Assembly (NCBI GenBank): GCA_910587275.1
Contig: CAJUMD010000028.1
Location: forward strand, 1-33,378
Direction: 5' to 3'
Length of the DNA stretch: 33,378 nucleotides
From: an uncultured Kineothrix sp.
Lineage (GTDB): Bacteria; Bacillota; Clostridia; Lachnospirales; Lachnospiraceae
The notes below the pieces were generated by a model. It ran no database searches. It was not told the origin of the DNA and saw only the letters and a list, made by a program, of their open reading frames with translations. A program made the position numbers and the translations under genes. The first letter of the stretch is position 1. Each line of letters begins with the position of its first letter. Below, in pieces: positions 15,889 to 22,894 of this stretch.

Positions 15889-15929
15889 TGCAACTCTGAT
15901 GCAACTTTGATGGCATTTTGATGCAGCCC
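15886..15929. repeat. Four tandem 11-bp direct repeats (candidate response-regulator box)
   Basis: Units TGATGCAACTC (15886), TGATGCAACTT (15897), TGATGGCATTT (15908) and TGATGCAGCCC (15919) are head to tail at exactly 11-bp spacing, one helical turn. OmpR/PhoB-family regulators characteristically bind direct repeats at 10-11 bp spacing, and one is encoded 3 kb upstream. The array starts at the stop codon of the preceding gene and its end overlaps the terminator stem. Confidence 0.55.
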
Positions 15930-15998
15930 TTGTGTAACCTTAAAGAAACGGTTGGAAGCAAAACAGTAAAAACCGTTGGGATGACACAAGGGTTTTTG
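15927..15998 (+). terminator. Intrinsic terminator of the two-component operon
   Basis: CCCTTGTGT (15927-15935) pairs with ACACAAGGG (15984-15992). An inner AACGGTT/AACCGTT stem (15947-15953 with 15971-15977) stabilises the loop, and TTTTT follows at 15993-15997. The amidase gene downstream therefore needs its own promoter, which I could not place securely in 15999-16060. Confidence 0.72.
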
Positions 15999-16064
15999 TG
16001 ATACCCGGAATTTTTTTTCATAAGATAAAGGATGGGCGTTCGCATTTGGAAGGAGCATCAGGAT

Positions 16065-17645
16065 ATGTACGACAGTATGGAGCAGTGTTTGGTTTTGGGC
16101 AAAAAGGGGAAAGGAAGGCAATACGGATATAGTGGGAGAAAACGGGGGAATGCGGCAGGACATGGGCAGCAGGAAATCAGGGTACGGAAGGATGCGGGAA
16201 AACGCACCGTCCGGGGACGGCGTATAGGACGGACGGCATGGGTATTGTGCATGACGGCGGCCATCGGAGGCATTTCGTTTGCGTTGGCGGTACAGGCGCT
16301 GGCGGCATCGGAAGGGCTGCGTTTCCGGGGGTTTGGAACCGGGGACGGAGGGAATGGAGGAAATGGAGGAAAAGGAATAGAAGGCGGAATGACAGGCGGC
16401 GTAACAGAACCGGAAAACGGAACCGGGAACACCGGCGGGAGTCAGTCCTTGGAAACGGTGTCTTCCAACGTGGCGGTCCCGGAAACGGCGAAGCCGGAGG
16501 AGGCTGGGCATCCGCTGATTGCCATTGACGCAGGACACGGGGGAGAGGACGAAGGCTGTGCGGCAGGAGGGATTTTGGAAAAGGACATCAACCTTGCCAT
16601 TGCAGATTTGGTACGGGATAAGCTGGAAGGAATGGGATACCATGTCATGATGGTAAGGGAAGGCGATACTTACCTGTCAAAAGAGGACCGTGCAAATGCC
16701 GCAAACGAATGCGGGGCGGACCTTTATATCAGCATCCATCAGAATTCTTCCGAATATAAAGAGGCGGAAGGCATCGAGGTATGGTATGACGGGACGGATG
16801 AAAAGCGGGACAGTAAACGGCTGGCATTGCTGGTAGGGCAGCAGGCAGTGAAGGCGGCGCAGGCACAGGAGAGGGAAACGCAGGGGGAAACGGATTTGCA
16901 TGTCCTTTGTAATACCCGGATGCCTGCATGTTTAATCGAAACAGGATTTCTGACTAACGAGGAAGAAAGGGGCAGGCTGTCGGACGGGGAATACCGGGAA
17001 CGGCTTGCGGTGGGAATTGCCCAGGGGATTGACTATTATTTCCATCCGAAAACCATGTACCTGACCTTTGACGACGGACCGACGCAGGAGAATACCGTGC
17101 GGGTACTGGATATCTTAAAGGAACGGAATATTAAGGCAACGTTCTTTCTGGTGGGCGAAAATGTGCGCAAGCATCCGGAAGTGGCGCAGAGAATTGCGGA
17201 AGAAGGGCATACCATAGGAATCCATTGCGATAACCATGATTACGGGGTGATATATGAAAGCGTGGACAGTTACCTGAGGGATTTTGATGCCGCTTATGAG
17301 ACGGTGAAGGAAGTTACGGGCGTGGAAGTGAAGCTGTTCCGTTTTCCGGGCGGAAGCGCCAATGCTTATAACGGGGAAGTCCGGGAGGGCATTATAGAAG
17401 AAATGACGGAACGGGGATTTATATATTTTGACTGGAATGCCAGCCTGGAAGATGCGGTGAAGAAGTCCACGCCGGAACAACTGATTGCCAACGGCGTGGA
17501 AACCACCCTTGGCAGGAAGACGGTAGTCATGCTGGCGCATGATGTGGTGTACAATACCGGAATCTGCCTGGAGGAACTGTTGGACCGCCTGCCGGAGTAC
17601 CGGATGGAAGCGCTGACGGAGGAGGTGGAACCGGTGCAGTTTTAG
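16065..17645 (+). CDS. Membrane-anchored fusion: N-acetylmuramoyl-L-alanine amidase + polysaccharide deacetylase
   Basis: A two-enzyme cell-wall protein. After a basic cytoplasmic stretch, one membrane segment lies at about 58-81, then a Gly-rich linker (85-145). The Amidase_3 domain (149-327) has zinc/catalytic residues His158 (DAGHGG), Glu172 (EKDINL), His225 (SIHQN) and Glu292 (IETGFLTN). The NodB-type deacetylase domain (330-515) has Asp336-Asp337 (TFDDGP), the metal pair His387 and His391, Arg426 (RFPGG) and His492 (LAHD). All key residues of both enzymes are present. It would cut the stem peptide from MurNAc and deacetylate glycan or another polysaccharide. The start at 16065 has AAGGAG (16050-16055) 9 nt upstream; ATG 16032 is in frame with no usable site. 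The upstream 11-bp repeats suggest control by the neighbouring response regulator. Confidence 0.92.
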   Translation: MYDSMEQCLVLGKKGKGRQYGYSGRKRGNAAGHGQQEIRVRKDAGKRTVRGRRIGRTAWVLCMTAAIGGISFALAVQALAASEGLRFRGFGTGDGGNGGNGGKGIEGGMTGGVTEPENGTGNTGGSQSLETVSSNVAVPETAKPEEAGHPLIAIDAGHGGEDEGCAAGGILEKDINLAIADLVRDKLEGMGYHVMMVREGDTYLSKEDRANAANECGADLYISIHQNSSEYKEAEGIEVWYDGTDEKRDSKRLALLVGQQAVKAAQAQERETQGETDLHVLCNTRMPACLIETGFLTNEEERGRLSDGEYRERLAVGIAQGIDYYFHPKTMYLTFDDGPTQENTVRVLDILKERNIKATFFLVGENVRKHPEVAQRIAEEGHTIGIHCDNHDYGVIYESVDSYLRDFDAAYETVKEVTGVEVKLFRFPGGSANAYNGEVREGIIEEMTERGFIYFDWNASLEDAVKKSTPEQLIANGVETTLGRKTVVMLAHDVVYNTGICLEELLDRLPEYRMEALTEEVEPVQF

Positions 17646-17653
17646 CGGATGAA

Positions 17654-17680
17654 CCCCCATGGAGTCTGCTTCCCTGGGGG
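17654..17680. other. Hairpin between convergent genes
   Basis: CCCCCA (17654-17659) pairs with TGGGGG (17675-17680) in the 60-base gap between the amidase/deacetylase and the superoxide dismutase-like gene. There is no T-run; it may be a weak bidirectional terminator. Confidence 0.35.
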
Positions 17681-17705
17681 CCGGGTATGCGCCTGGCTCT
17701 GTCCG

Positions 17706-18197
17706 CTATTCTTCCGCCCGTATCTCCCCGCATCCGATTTTTGTGCCGGACCCGCCGGAAGGCTGCGTGGTAAAATCGTCCGCCCCGGAATGAATCACTA
17801 CGGATTTTCCGATCACATCCTGTATGGCGAACCGCTTATCGTAAAAGGCGGTCCATGCATAACCCGCATTGCCCAGGAGCGGGACCATGTCGCCGGCATG
17901 GCCGGGATGCGGCTGCCCGGAAGGATTATAATGGTTGCCGGTGCGTTCGAAACTGCCGGAGCAGTCTCCGTATTCGTGGATGTGCATGGCATAAAAAGCC
18001 GTGGAATCCGGTTCTTCCGCATTAGGAAGACCGAAGATTTCCGCTTCCACGAGGACACCGCCGTAAGGCGTGTCATAAAACTTGACCAAACCGCTTAACT
18101 GTGGGTTGGCATCGTTGCCCGTTACCCATGCCATGGCACGGGGGCGGTTTTTTTCCAATATTTTGACAAAGGTAAGGCGGGGTGTAAATTGAAACAT
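17706..18197 (-). CDS. sodC: Cu/Zn superoxide dismutase-like protein, no signal peptide
   Basis: The family converts superoxide to oxygen and hydrogen peroxide. All metal ligands are visible: His72 and His74 (MHIHEYGD), bridging His89 (GNHYNP), His97 and His100 with Asp103 (HPGHAGD), and His136 (VIHSGADD). Cys79 and Cys156 can form the conserved disulfide. At 163 residues the length is typical of the catalytic domain. Bacterial SodC proteins are usually exported, but no signal peptide or lipobox is seen here. The start at 18197 has AAAGGG (complement of 18205-18210) 7 nt upstream; an in-frame ATG at 18251 adds 18 residues without a good ribosome site. It is a single gene convergent with the amidase fusion. 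Similar unexported versions occur in Firmicutes; activity is not shown by sequence alone. Confidence 0.87.
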   Translation of the reverse strand: MFQFTPRLTFVKILEKNRPRAMAWVTGNDANPQLSGLVKFYDTPYGGVLVEAEIFGLPNAEEPDSTAFYAMHIHEYGDCSGSFERTGNHYNPSGQPHPGHAGDMVPLLGNAGYAWTAFYDKRFAIQDVIGKSVVIHSGADDFTTQPSGGSGTKIGCGEIRAEE

Positions 18198-18353
18198 GAA
18201 AAAACCCTTTTTTAGCAGTATATGCGAAAGACTGCGGAGTGGGAATGCCAAAGCGCATTTGAAAATTCATTCCCGCAATCTGCACGACATGTTCCGGAAA
18301 GACGGCGTAACTGCATGGTACATTTTTACTATTTCGGAATTTCTAAAAAATGC
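18198..18353. other. Divergent intergenic region without a recognised feature
   Basis: The first part of the 512-base gap between the sodC-like gene (leftward) and the chemosensory cluster (rightward). TATACT on the minus strand near 18220 could be a -10 for sodC, but no matching -35 was found. No convincing ORF is present. Confidence 0.4.
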
Positions 18354-18382
18354 TTGTTTTTTGTTCCTGTTTCTGTTAGACT
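18354..18382 (+). promoter_or_regulatory. Candidate promoter of the chemosensory cluster
   Basis: TTGTTT (18354-18359), a 17-bp spacer and TAGACT (18377-18382), with TG one base before the -10 (extended -10). Both hexamers are imperfect. Position fits transcription starting near 18389 and reading through the structured leader. Confidence 0.42.
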
Positions 18383-18460
18383 TAACTCGTTTCAGGATGA
18401 AAAGAGTATGGTTTAGGTGCGTCCGGGAAATGGTTTCCATAATGACATGCTCCGGGCGGT

Positions 18461-18552
18461 ACCGGAATGCAGTTGCGCGGAAAATAGGTTATAAGAGATG
18501 GAAAATCCAAAGGGAAATCAGGTGTGGAACTGCATTGGGCGGTTCTTTTTTT
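18461..18552 (+). terminator. Candidate leader terminator/attenuator ahead of the chemosensory cluster
   Basis: AATGCAGTT (18466-18474) is perfectly complementary to AACTGCATT (18528-18536), extended by ACCG/CGGT (18461-18464 with 18540-18543) across a small internal loop. T7 follows at 18546-18552. The loop is 53 nt and may fold itself. An alternative hairpin, TCCGG (18451-18455) with CCGGA (18462-18466), would compete with the terminator stem. This is the layout of a transcription attenuator; no known riboswitch class was recognised. Confidence 0.45.
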
Positions 18553-18641
18553 GCCTTACGGGGGGATAATGGGGCGGATTTTTGTTTTTCGGAACGGAAG
18601 AACAAGGAAAATAAGGATGAAGTTACAAAATCATAAATAAT

Positions 18642-18693
18642 ATAAAGAAAGAAAATAAATTAAGAAAATAAAGAAAGAAAATAAAGAAAGAAA
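18642..18693. repeat. Four tandem 13-bp repeats immediately upstream of the hpt ribosome site
   Basis: ATAAAGAAAGAAA occurs at 18642, 18668 and 18681, and the unit at 18655 differs by two bases (ATAAATTAAGAAA). The array runs directly into AAGGAG (18694-18699) and the ATG at 18710. It is A/G-rich and mostly A in the mRNA leader. Confidence 0.75.
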
Positions 18694-18709
18694 AAGGAGA
18701 AACGAAAAT

Positions 18710-19081
18710 ATGGATGAACAATTTGAAAAAGAACTGCGGGAAAACGGTGCCGGCGTGGATGTTGCCATTAACCGTTTTATGGGAAACAAGGGGTTATACC
18801 AGAAATTCCTGCTGAAGTTCAAGGACGACCGCAGCTATGAAGGAATTGTGGAGAATTTAAACGGCGGAAATTACGAAGGAGCATTTAACAGCGCGCATAC
18901 TTTAAAAGGCGTCTCGGCGAATTTGGGGCTGGATCCCATCTACAAGGGGGCCTGTGAAATTACGGAGCTGCTGCGCGGGAAAGCGCCGGAAGAAGTGGAG
19001 AAGGAAAAAGTGGAAGCAGCAGTGGAGGAACTCGGAAAAGTAAGCCGCCTGTTCCGTGAAATGATCATGAAATACGCATAA
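18710..19081 (+). CDS. Stand-alone HPt (histidine phosphotransfer) domain protein
   Basis: A phosphorelay intermediate that carries a phosphoryl group on His63 in the HPt box SAHTLKGVSANLG (61-73). The whole 123-residue protein is one helical HPt domain with an N-terminal MDEQFEKELRENG and a C-terminal helix rich in Glu/Lys. It has no membrane segment. GGAG at 18696-18699 is 10 nt before the ATG, directly after the 13-bp repeats. It heads the chemosensory cluster, 93 bases before the MCP. Possible partners are the soluble PAS kinase at 22895 and the REC-HD-GYP proteins, forming a relay; this pairing is inference. Confidence 0.87.
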   Translation: MDEQFEKELRENGAGVDVAINRFMGNKGLYQKFLLKFKDDRSYEGIVENLNGGNYEGAFNSAHTLKGVSANLGLDPIYKGACEITELLRGKAPEEVEKEKVEAAVEELGKVSRLFREMIMKYA

Positions 19082-19174
19082 AGTTCCAAAATATGGAATA
19101 AAAAAAGAAAAACAGCGGAACGGTGAAAATAAAAAGAACGGGGGAAACGGGGAAACCGAAAATAGGAAAAGAGG

Positions 19175-21184
19175 ATGGGAAAAATGGAAGGCACTGTGGA
19201 AGAACACGGAATCCAAAAGCAGAAAAAAATTCGGATAAAAAGGAGCATCCGCTTTAAAATCATGGCATTGACGACGGTAATTGTCATCGGTGTCATGATG
19301 GTTTGTACCGCGATTTTGCGGTATTCTATGGGGAAACTGACGGAATCTATCCTTTTGGATGTACTCCAGCCTATGGCGAAGCAGTCAGCGAAAGCGGTGG
19401 AATCCAATGTCCATCTGATGGCTGACCGGATTATGGGATTTGCAAGGGACGACAGGCTTACGAAACCGGGAGCCGCGGCAGGCGGAAAAGTGGAGGCGTT
19501 GGATGACATCAGCAACACCTATGAATTTTACGGAATCGGGCTTTATGACCTGGACGGAAGCGGTATTGTCGTAAATGGGGAGATTTACAAAAATCTGGCG
19601 GAGGAAGAATGGTTTTCCCTTCTGAAAGAAACGGATAACCTGACAATAGCCGATCCCTTCATAGGGGACGATTATGTGGGAGTTCCCATGGGAATGCCCA
19701 TTAAAACGGAAGATGAAACAACGGCGTATTTGGTGGGAATTTATAAATATGATATCTTAAGTGACGTGCTGTCTTCCATCCGCATCGGGCAGAGCGGGAT
19801 GGCTCTTATCATCAATGAGGACGGCAAGATTGTAGGTCATCCGCAAACGGATGTGGTGCGCAGCGGGGTAAACATATATGATTTGGACCAGGATGCCTCC
19901 GCTACCCGCATTTACGACCGCATGGTAACGCGGGAGACCGGCAGCGCCGAAGGTTTGGTCAACGGGCGGCAGGCTTATGTAGCCTTTTGTCCGGTGAGGG
20001 GGACGCGCTGGTCCTTTGCCGTGGAAGTACCGAAGACGGATTATATGCACTTGACGAATGCGGCGGTATGGAATACGATGATTGGTACGGTTGCTGCGCT
20101 GGCGGTGGCGCTGGCAGCCATTTGGGCAGTGACGACGGTGATTTCCAAACAGCTTAAGAAAGTAATCCTGCGTGTGGACGGTTTGGCACAGGGCGATTTG
20201 AAATCGCTGGTAGAAGTGCGCGGATCAGGGGATGAAGTGCAGCTTTTATCGGAATCCGTGAAGACTACTGTGGAAAATGTCAACGGCTGTCTGACGGAAA
20301 TCCAAAGGGTTTTGGAAAGTATTTCCAACGGCAACCTGAACGTGTCCGCAAGCGGCGACTACCGGGGCGATTTTGTGGTGGTGAAAAGTTCCCTGACGCA
20401 GATTATCAATGCGTTGAATCAGGTGATGAAACAAATCAGCCGGACGGCGGGACGTTTGGTGGAAACGGCGGAAAACATGGGAAAACAGTCAGAAGAACTG
20501 CATCAGGCAGCCACCAGCCAGACAAACGCCGTGGACGGGCTGAACGCCGAAGTGGAAAATATCAAGGTGAATTTAAAAGACGTGACGGAAAATACCAGGC
20601 AGACGGGACAGCGTGCGGCGGAAATTGCGGCGTGTATTACGGATGGCAACCGGAAGATGCAAGAACTGCAGGAAGCCATGCAGGCGATTGACCAGAATGC
20701 AGAAGAAATTGATAAAGTCAATAAGCTGATAGGGGAAATTGCAAGGCAGACAAACATCCTGGCGCTGAATGCGGCAGTGGAAGCCGCCAGGGCAGGGGAG
20801 TCCGGCAAAGGATTTGCCGTTGTGGCGGAGGAAGTAAAAACTTTGGCGGAACAGAGCGGGGAAGCAGCCAAGAATACCATGGAAATGATTGGAACGGCAA
20901 TTACGTTGATTAAGCAGGGCGTAAAGCTCACGGCGGAGACATCGGAATCCCTGGCAGCAATCAGCAGGGGGTCGGACGCGGTGACGGAGATTGCCGGAAG
21001 GCTGTCGGTAACCGTGGATATCCAGGAGGCATCTTTGCGTGAAATAACGGGCAGGATTGAAGATGTTTCCACAATTACGAGACAGAATATGCACTGTGCG
21101 GAAAAAACGGCGGATGCAAGTGCGGAGTTGAAAGCGGAGTCGGGAAAACTGAACGGATTGCTGGGAAAATTCCGGTTCCATTGA
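19175..21184 (+). CDS. Methyl-accepting chemotaxis protein with extracellular Cache-type sensor
   Basis: A transmembrane chemoreceptor that passes ligand signals to CheA through CheW. TM1 is at about 29-49 and the periplasmic-side sensor at about 50-290, with double-Cache features (FYGIGLYDLDGSGIVVNGEIYKNL and later RIGQSGMALIINEDGKIVGHP). TM2 is at about 292-319 and HAMP at 318-372. A long coiled-coil signalling domain ends near 669, with the conserved hairpin tip IARQTNILALNAAVEAARAGESGKGFAVVAEEVKTLAEQS around 515-555. No C-terminal CheR-tethering pentapeptide is seen. The ATG at 19175 has AGGA 7 nt upstream; ATG 19184 is an alternative. It is followed 19 bases later by the FMN-binding lipoprotein. 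Confidence 0.93.
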   Translation: MGKMEGTVEEHGIQKQKKIRIKRSIRFKIMALTTVIVIGVMMVCTAILRYSMGKLTESILLDVLQPMAKQSAKAVESNVHLMADRIMGFARDDRLTKPGAAAGGKVEALDDISNTYEFYGIGLYDLDGSGIVVNGEIYKNLAEEEWFSLLKETDNLTIADPFIGDDYVGVPMGMPIKTEDETTAYLVGIYKYDILSDVLSSIRIGQSGMALIINEDGKIVGHPQTDVVRSGVNIYDLDQDASATRIYDRMVTRETGSAEGLVNGRQAYVAFCPVRGTRWSFAVEVPKTDYMHLTNAAVWNTMIGTVAALAVALAAIWAVTTVISKQLKKVILRVDGLAQGDLKSLVEVRGSGDEVQLLSESVKTTVENVNGCLTEIQRVLESISNGNLNVSASGDYRGDFVVVKSSLTQIINALNQVMKQISRTAGRLVETAENMGKQSEELHQAATSQTNAVDGLNAEVENIKVNLKDVTENTRQTGQRAAEIAACITDGNRKMQELQEAMQAIDQNAEEIDKVNKLIGEIARQTNILALNAAVEAARAGESGKGFAVVAEEVKTLAEQSGEAAKNTMEMIGTAITLIKQGVKLTAETSESLAAISRGSDAVTEIAGRLSVTVDIQEASLREITGRIEDVSTITRQNMHCAEKTADASAELKAESGKLNGLLGKFRFH

Positions 21185-21203
21185 CGGCAGGGAGGAAAAC
21201 GGG

Positions 21204-21671
21204 ATGATGAATAGAATGAGGCGGAAAACAGTAGGAATTTTGGTGGCTGCGGCACTTCTGTTTGGCGGCTGCGGCGCCGGACAGGAACAGGGCGGGATGC
21301 AGGACGGCTCTTATACGGCACAGATGCCGGAGTATTCCCATGGATGGAAGGAATATATAACCATTACGGTAAAGAACGGGGAAATTATTGCGGTAGAGTA
21401 CAATGCGGAAAACCAAAGCGGTTTTGTCAAGAGCTGGGACAATGCATACATGAACAATATGAAATCCGTTACGGGGACTTATCCCAACGAGTATACGCGC
21501 TATTATGCATCGCAGCTTGCCGGAAAGAACGGGATGGCGGAAATTGACGCTTTATCGGGAGCGACGAGTTCTTATGGGAACTTCCGGAAACTGGCGGAGG
21601 CTGTCGTAGAACAGGCGGTAAAAGGGGACTCCGCGATTGTTCTTGTGGAGCCGAATATCGTTGACAATTAA
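21204..21671 (+). CDS. FMN-binding-domain lipoprotein
   Basis: A small extracytoplasmic flavoprotein of the FMN_bind family, as in NqrC/RnfG C-domains and other flavinylated electron-transfer proteins. A signal peptide with lipobox LFGGC places lipidated Cys at residue 23. The FMN-attachment motif DALSGATSS (115-123) has the SGAT core recognised by ApbE-type flavin transferases, with Thr121 the likely attachment residue. The mature part is only about 130 residues. GGAGG near 21190-21195 is 8 nt before the ATG. It lies between the Cache MCP and the HD-GYP gene, an unusual place for a redox protein; it may supply or modulate a redox signal for the receptor, which is inference. No ApbE gene is in view. 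Confidence 0.85.
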   Translation: MMNRMRRKTVGILVAAALLFGGCGAGQEQGGMQDGSYTAQMPEYSHGWKEYITITVKNGEIIAVEYNAENQSGFVKSWDNAYMNNMKSVTGTYPNEYTRYYASQLAGKNGMAEIDALSGATSSYGNFRKLAEAVVEQAVKGDSAIVLVEPNIVDN

Positions 21672-21689
21672 GCCGATAAGTGATATCAT
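21661..21689 (+). promoter_or_regulatory. Sigma-A promoter before the first REC-HD-GYP gene
   Basis: A perfect TTGACA (21661-21666), 17-bp spacer and TATCAT (21684-21689). It overlaps the stop of the FMN-binding gene and would start transcription near 21696, 34 bases before the ATG at 21730. The downstream chemosensory genes can thus be transcribed separately from hpt-mcp. Confidence 0.75.
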
Positions 21690-21729
21690 GGATACATTAA
21701 ATGCGGGCTAAGACCTAAGAGGAGAAGGC

Positions 21730-22812
21730 ATGGAAAAACAACATATACTGATTGTGGATGATGAAGAAGTAAACAGGGCGATACTGGATGTGATGTTCCG
21801 CTCCGAATATGAGATTTTACAGGCATCCAATGGGGAGGAAGCCATAAAATACATAGAAGAAGACCACGATTTAGCATTGGTGTTGCTTGATATTGTGATG
21901 CCGGTCATGGACGGTTTCGGCGTGCTGGATTACATGAAAGAACATGAACTGCTGGAAAGCACTCCGGTTATCCTGATTACCAGTGAAACCGTACGCAACA
22001 GCGAGGACAGGGCATATGCGTATGGAATCGCCGATGTCATGCACAAGCCTTTTTACCCGGATATCGTGAAAAGAAGGGCGAAGAATATCATCGAGCTGTA
22101 CCAGAATAAGCGCAACATGGAAGAACGCCTGAAAGAACAGGAAGAAGCCATCCGCGCACAGGAGCAGAAGATAAGGGAAAACAACGAATTTATGATAGAT
22201 GCGCTTAGTACGGTGGTGGAATTCCGTAGTTTGGAAACCGGCGAACACATTAAGCGGATTAAATATTTCACGAGGGTGCTGTTAAAATATTTGCAGAAGT
22301 ACTTCCCGAAATACGGACTGACACAGGAACAGATTGGTGAAATTACAAGAGCAGCCGCCCTGCATGACATTGGTAAGATTGGTATCTCGGATGCTATATT
22401 GTTAAAACCCGGAAAGCTGACGGACGGGGAATTCGAGATTATGAAGACACATACCACACTGGGATGCGATATCTTACAGTCTTTCTGTCAGGATCAGGAT
22501 GACGATTTTTACCGTTACTGTTATGATATCTGCCGCCACCACCATGAGAGATGGGACGGGGGCGGGTATCCGGACCATTTGGTTGGAGACCAGATTCCCT
22601 TGAGCGCACAGGTAGTTGCCATTGCTGACGTATATGATGCGCTGGTGAGCAAGAGGGTATATAAGGGCGCATACGCAAATTCCGTAGCATATGACATGAT
22701 TATCAGCGGGGAATGCGGCCAGTTTTCACCGGATGTGTTGGAGTGCTTCAAACTTGCGAAAGAAGATTTCTTTGATTTGGTGGAAGTGATTAAGATGTTA
22801 AACTATTTGTAA
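21730..22812 (+). CDS. Response regulator with HD-GYP output (probable c-di-GMP phosphodiesterase, intact active site)
   Basis: A receiver fused to an HD-GYP domain, the family that hydrolyses cyclic-di-GMP. The receiver (1-120) has Asp10-Asp11, phospho-acceptor Asp54 (LLDIVMP) and Lys106 (MHKPF). A coiled-coil linker (about 125-155) follows. The HD-GYP domain (160-360) keeps every expected ligand: His173 (GEHIKR), His212-Asp213 (LHDIGK), His241, the HHE of HHERWDGGGYP (about 271-281) and Asp300 (IADVYDAL). Activity would be set by phosphorylation from the adjacent soluble kinase, the HPt or CheA. GGAG about 10 nt upstream supports the start, and a near-consensus promoter precedes it. No diguanylate cyclase (GGDEF) gene is in the window. 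Confidence 0.92.
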   Translation: MEKQHILIVDDEEVNRAILDVMFRSEYEILQASNGEEAIKYIEEDHDLALVLLDIVMPVMDGFGVLDYMKEHELLESTPVILITSETVRNSEDRAYAYGIADVMHKPFYPDIVKRRAKNIIELYQNKRNMEERLKEQEEAIRAQEQKIRENNEFMIDALSTVVEFRSLETGEHIKRIKYFTRVLLKYLQKYFPKYGLTQEQIGEITRAAALHDIGKIGISDAILLKPGKLTDGEFEIMKTHTTLGCDILQSFCQDQDDDFYRYCYDICRHHHERWDGGGYPDHLVGDQIPLSAQVVAIADVYDALVSKRVYKGAYANSVAYDMIISGECGQFSPDVLECFKLAKEDFFDLVEVIKMLNYL

Positions 22813-22894
22813 AACTTGAATGAGTGGAATCGAAGTCAGCGAAACAAGTACCAAGTGTTTGGCTGTCTTTCGTTTTGTCCGGGGGTGGAAGATT

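Noticed and set aside
18409..18465. Possible GEMM/c-di-GMP riboswitch upstream of the HPt gene
   Set aside because: Neither the two-stem GEMM core nor the c-di-GMP-II pseudoknot motifs could be found, although context made it attractive.
18511..18543. GGGAAATCAGGTG... resembling part of a cobalamin riboswitch core
   Set aside because: The GCCACTG-type B12 box and the supporting stems are missing; the resemblance is short and probably chance.
21671..21680. GCCGATAAG as a sigma-28 -10 element
   Set aside because: No TAAA element lies at the needed 15-bp spacing; the overlapping sigma-A promoter TTGACA-17-TATCAT is far better.
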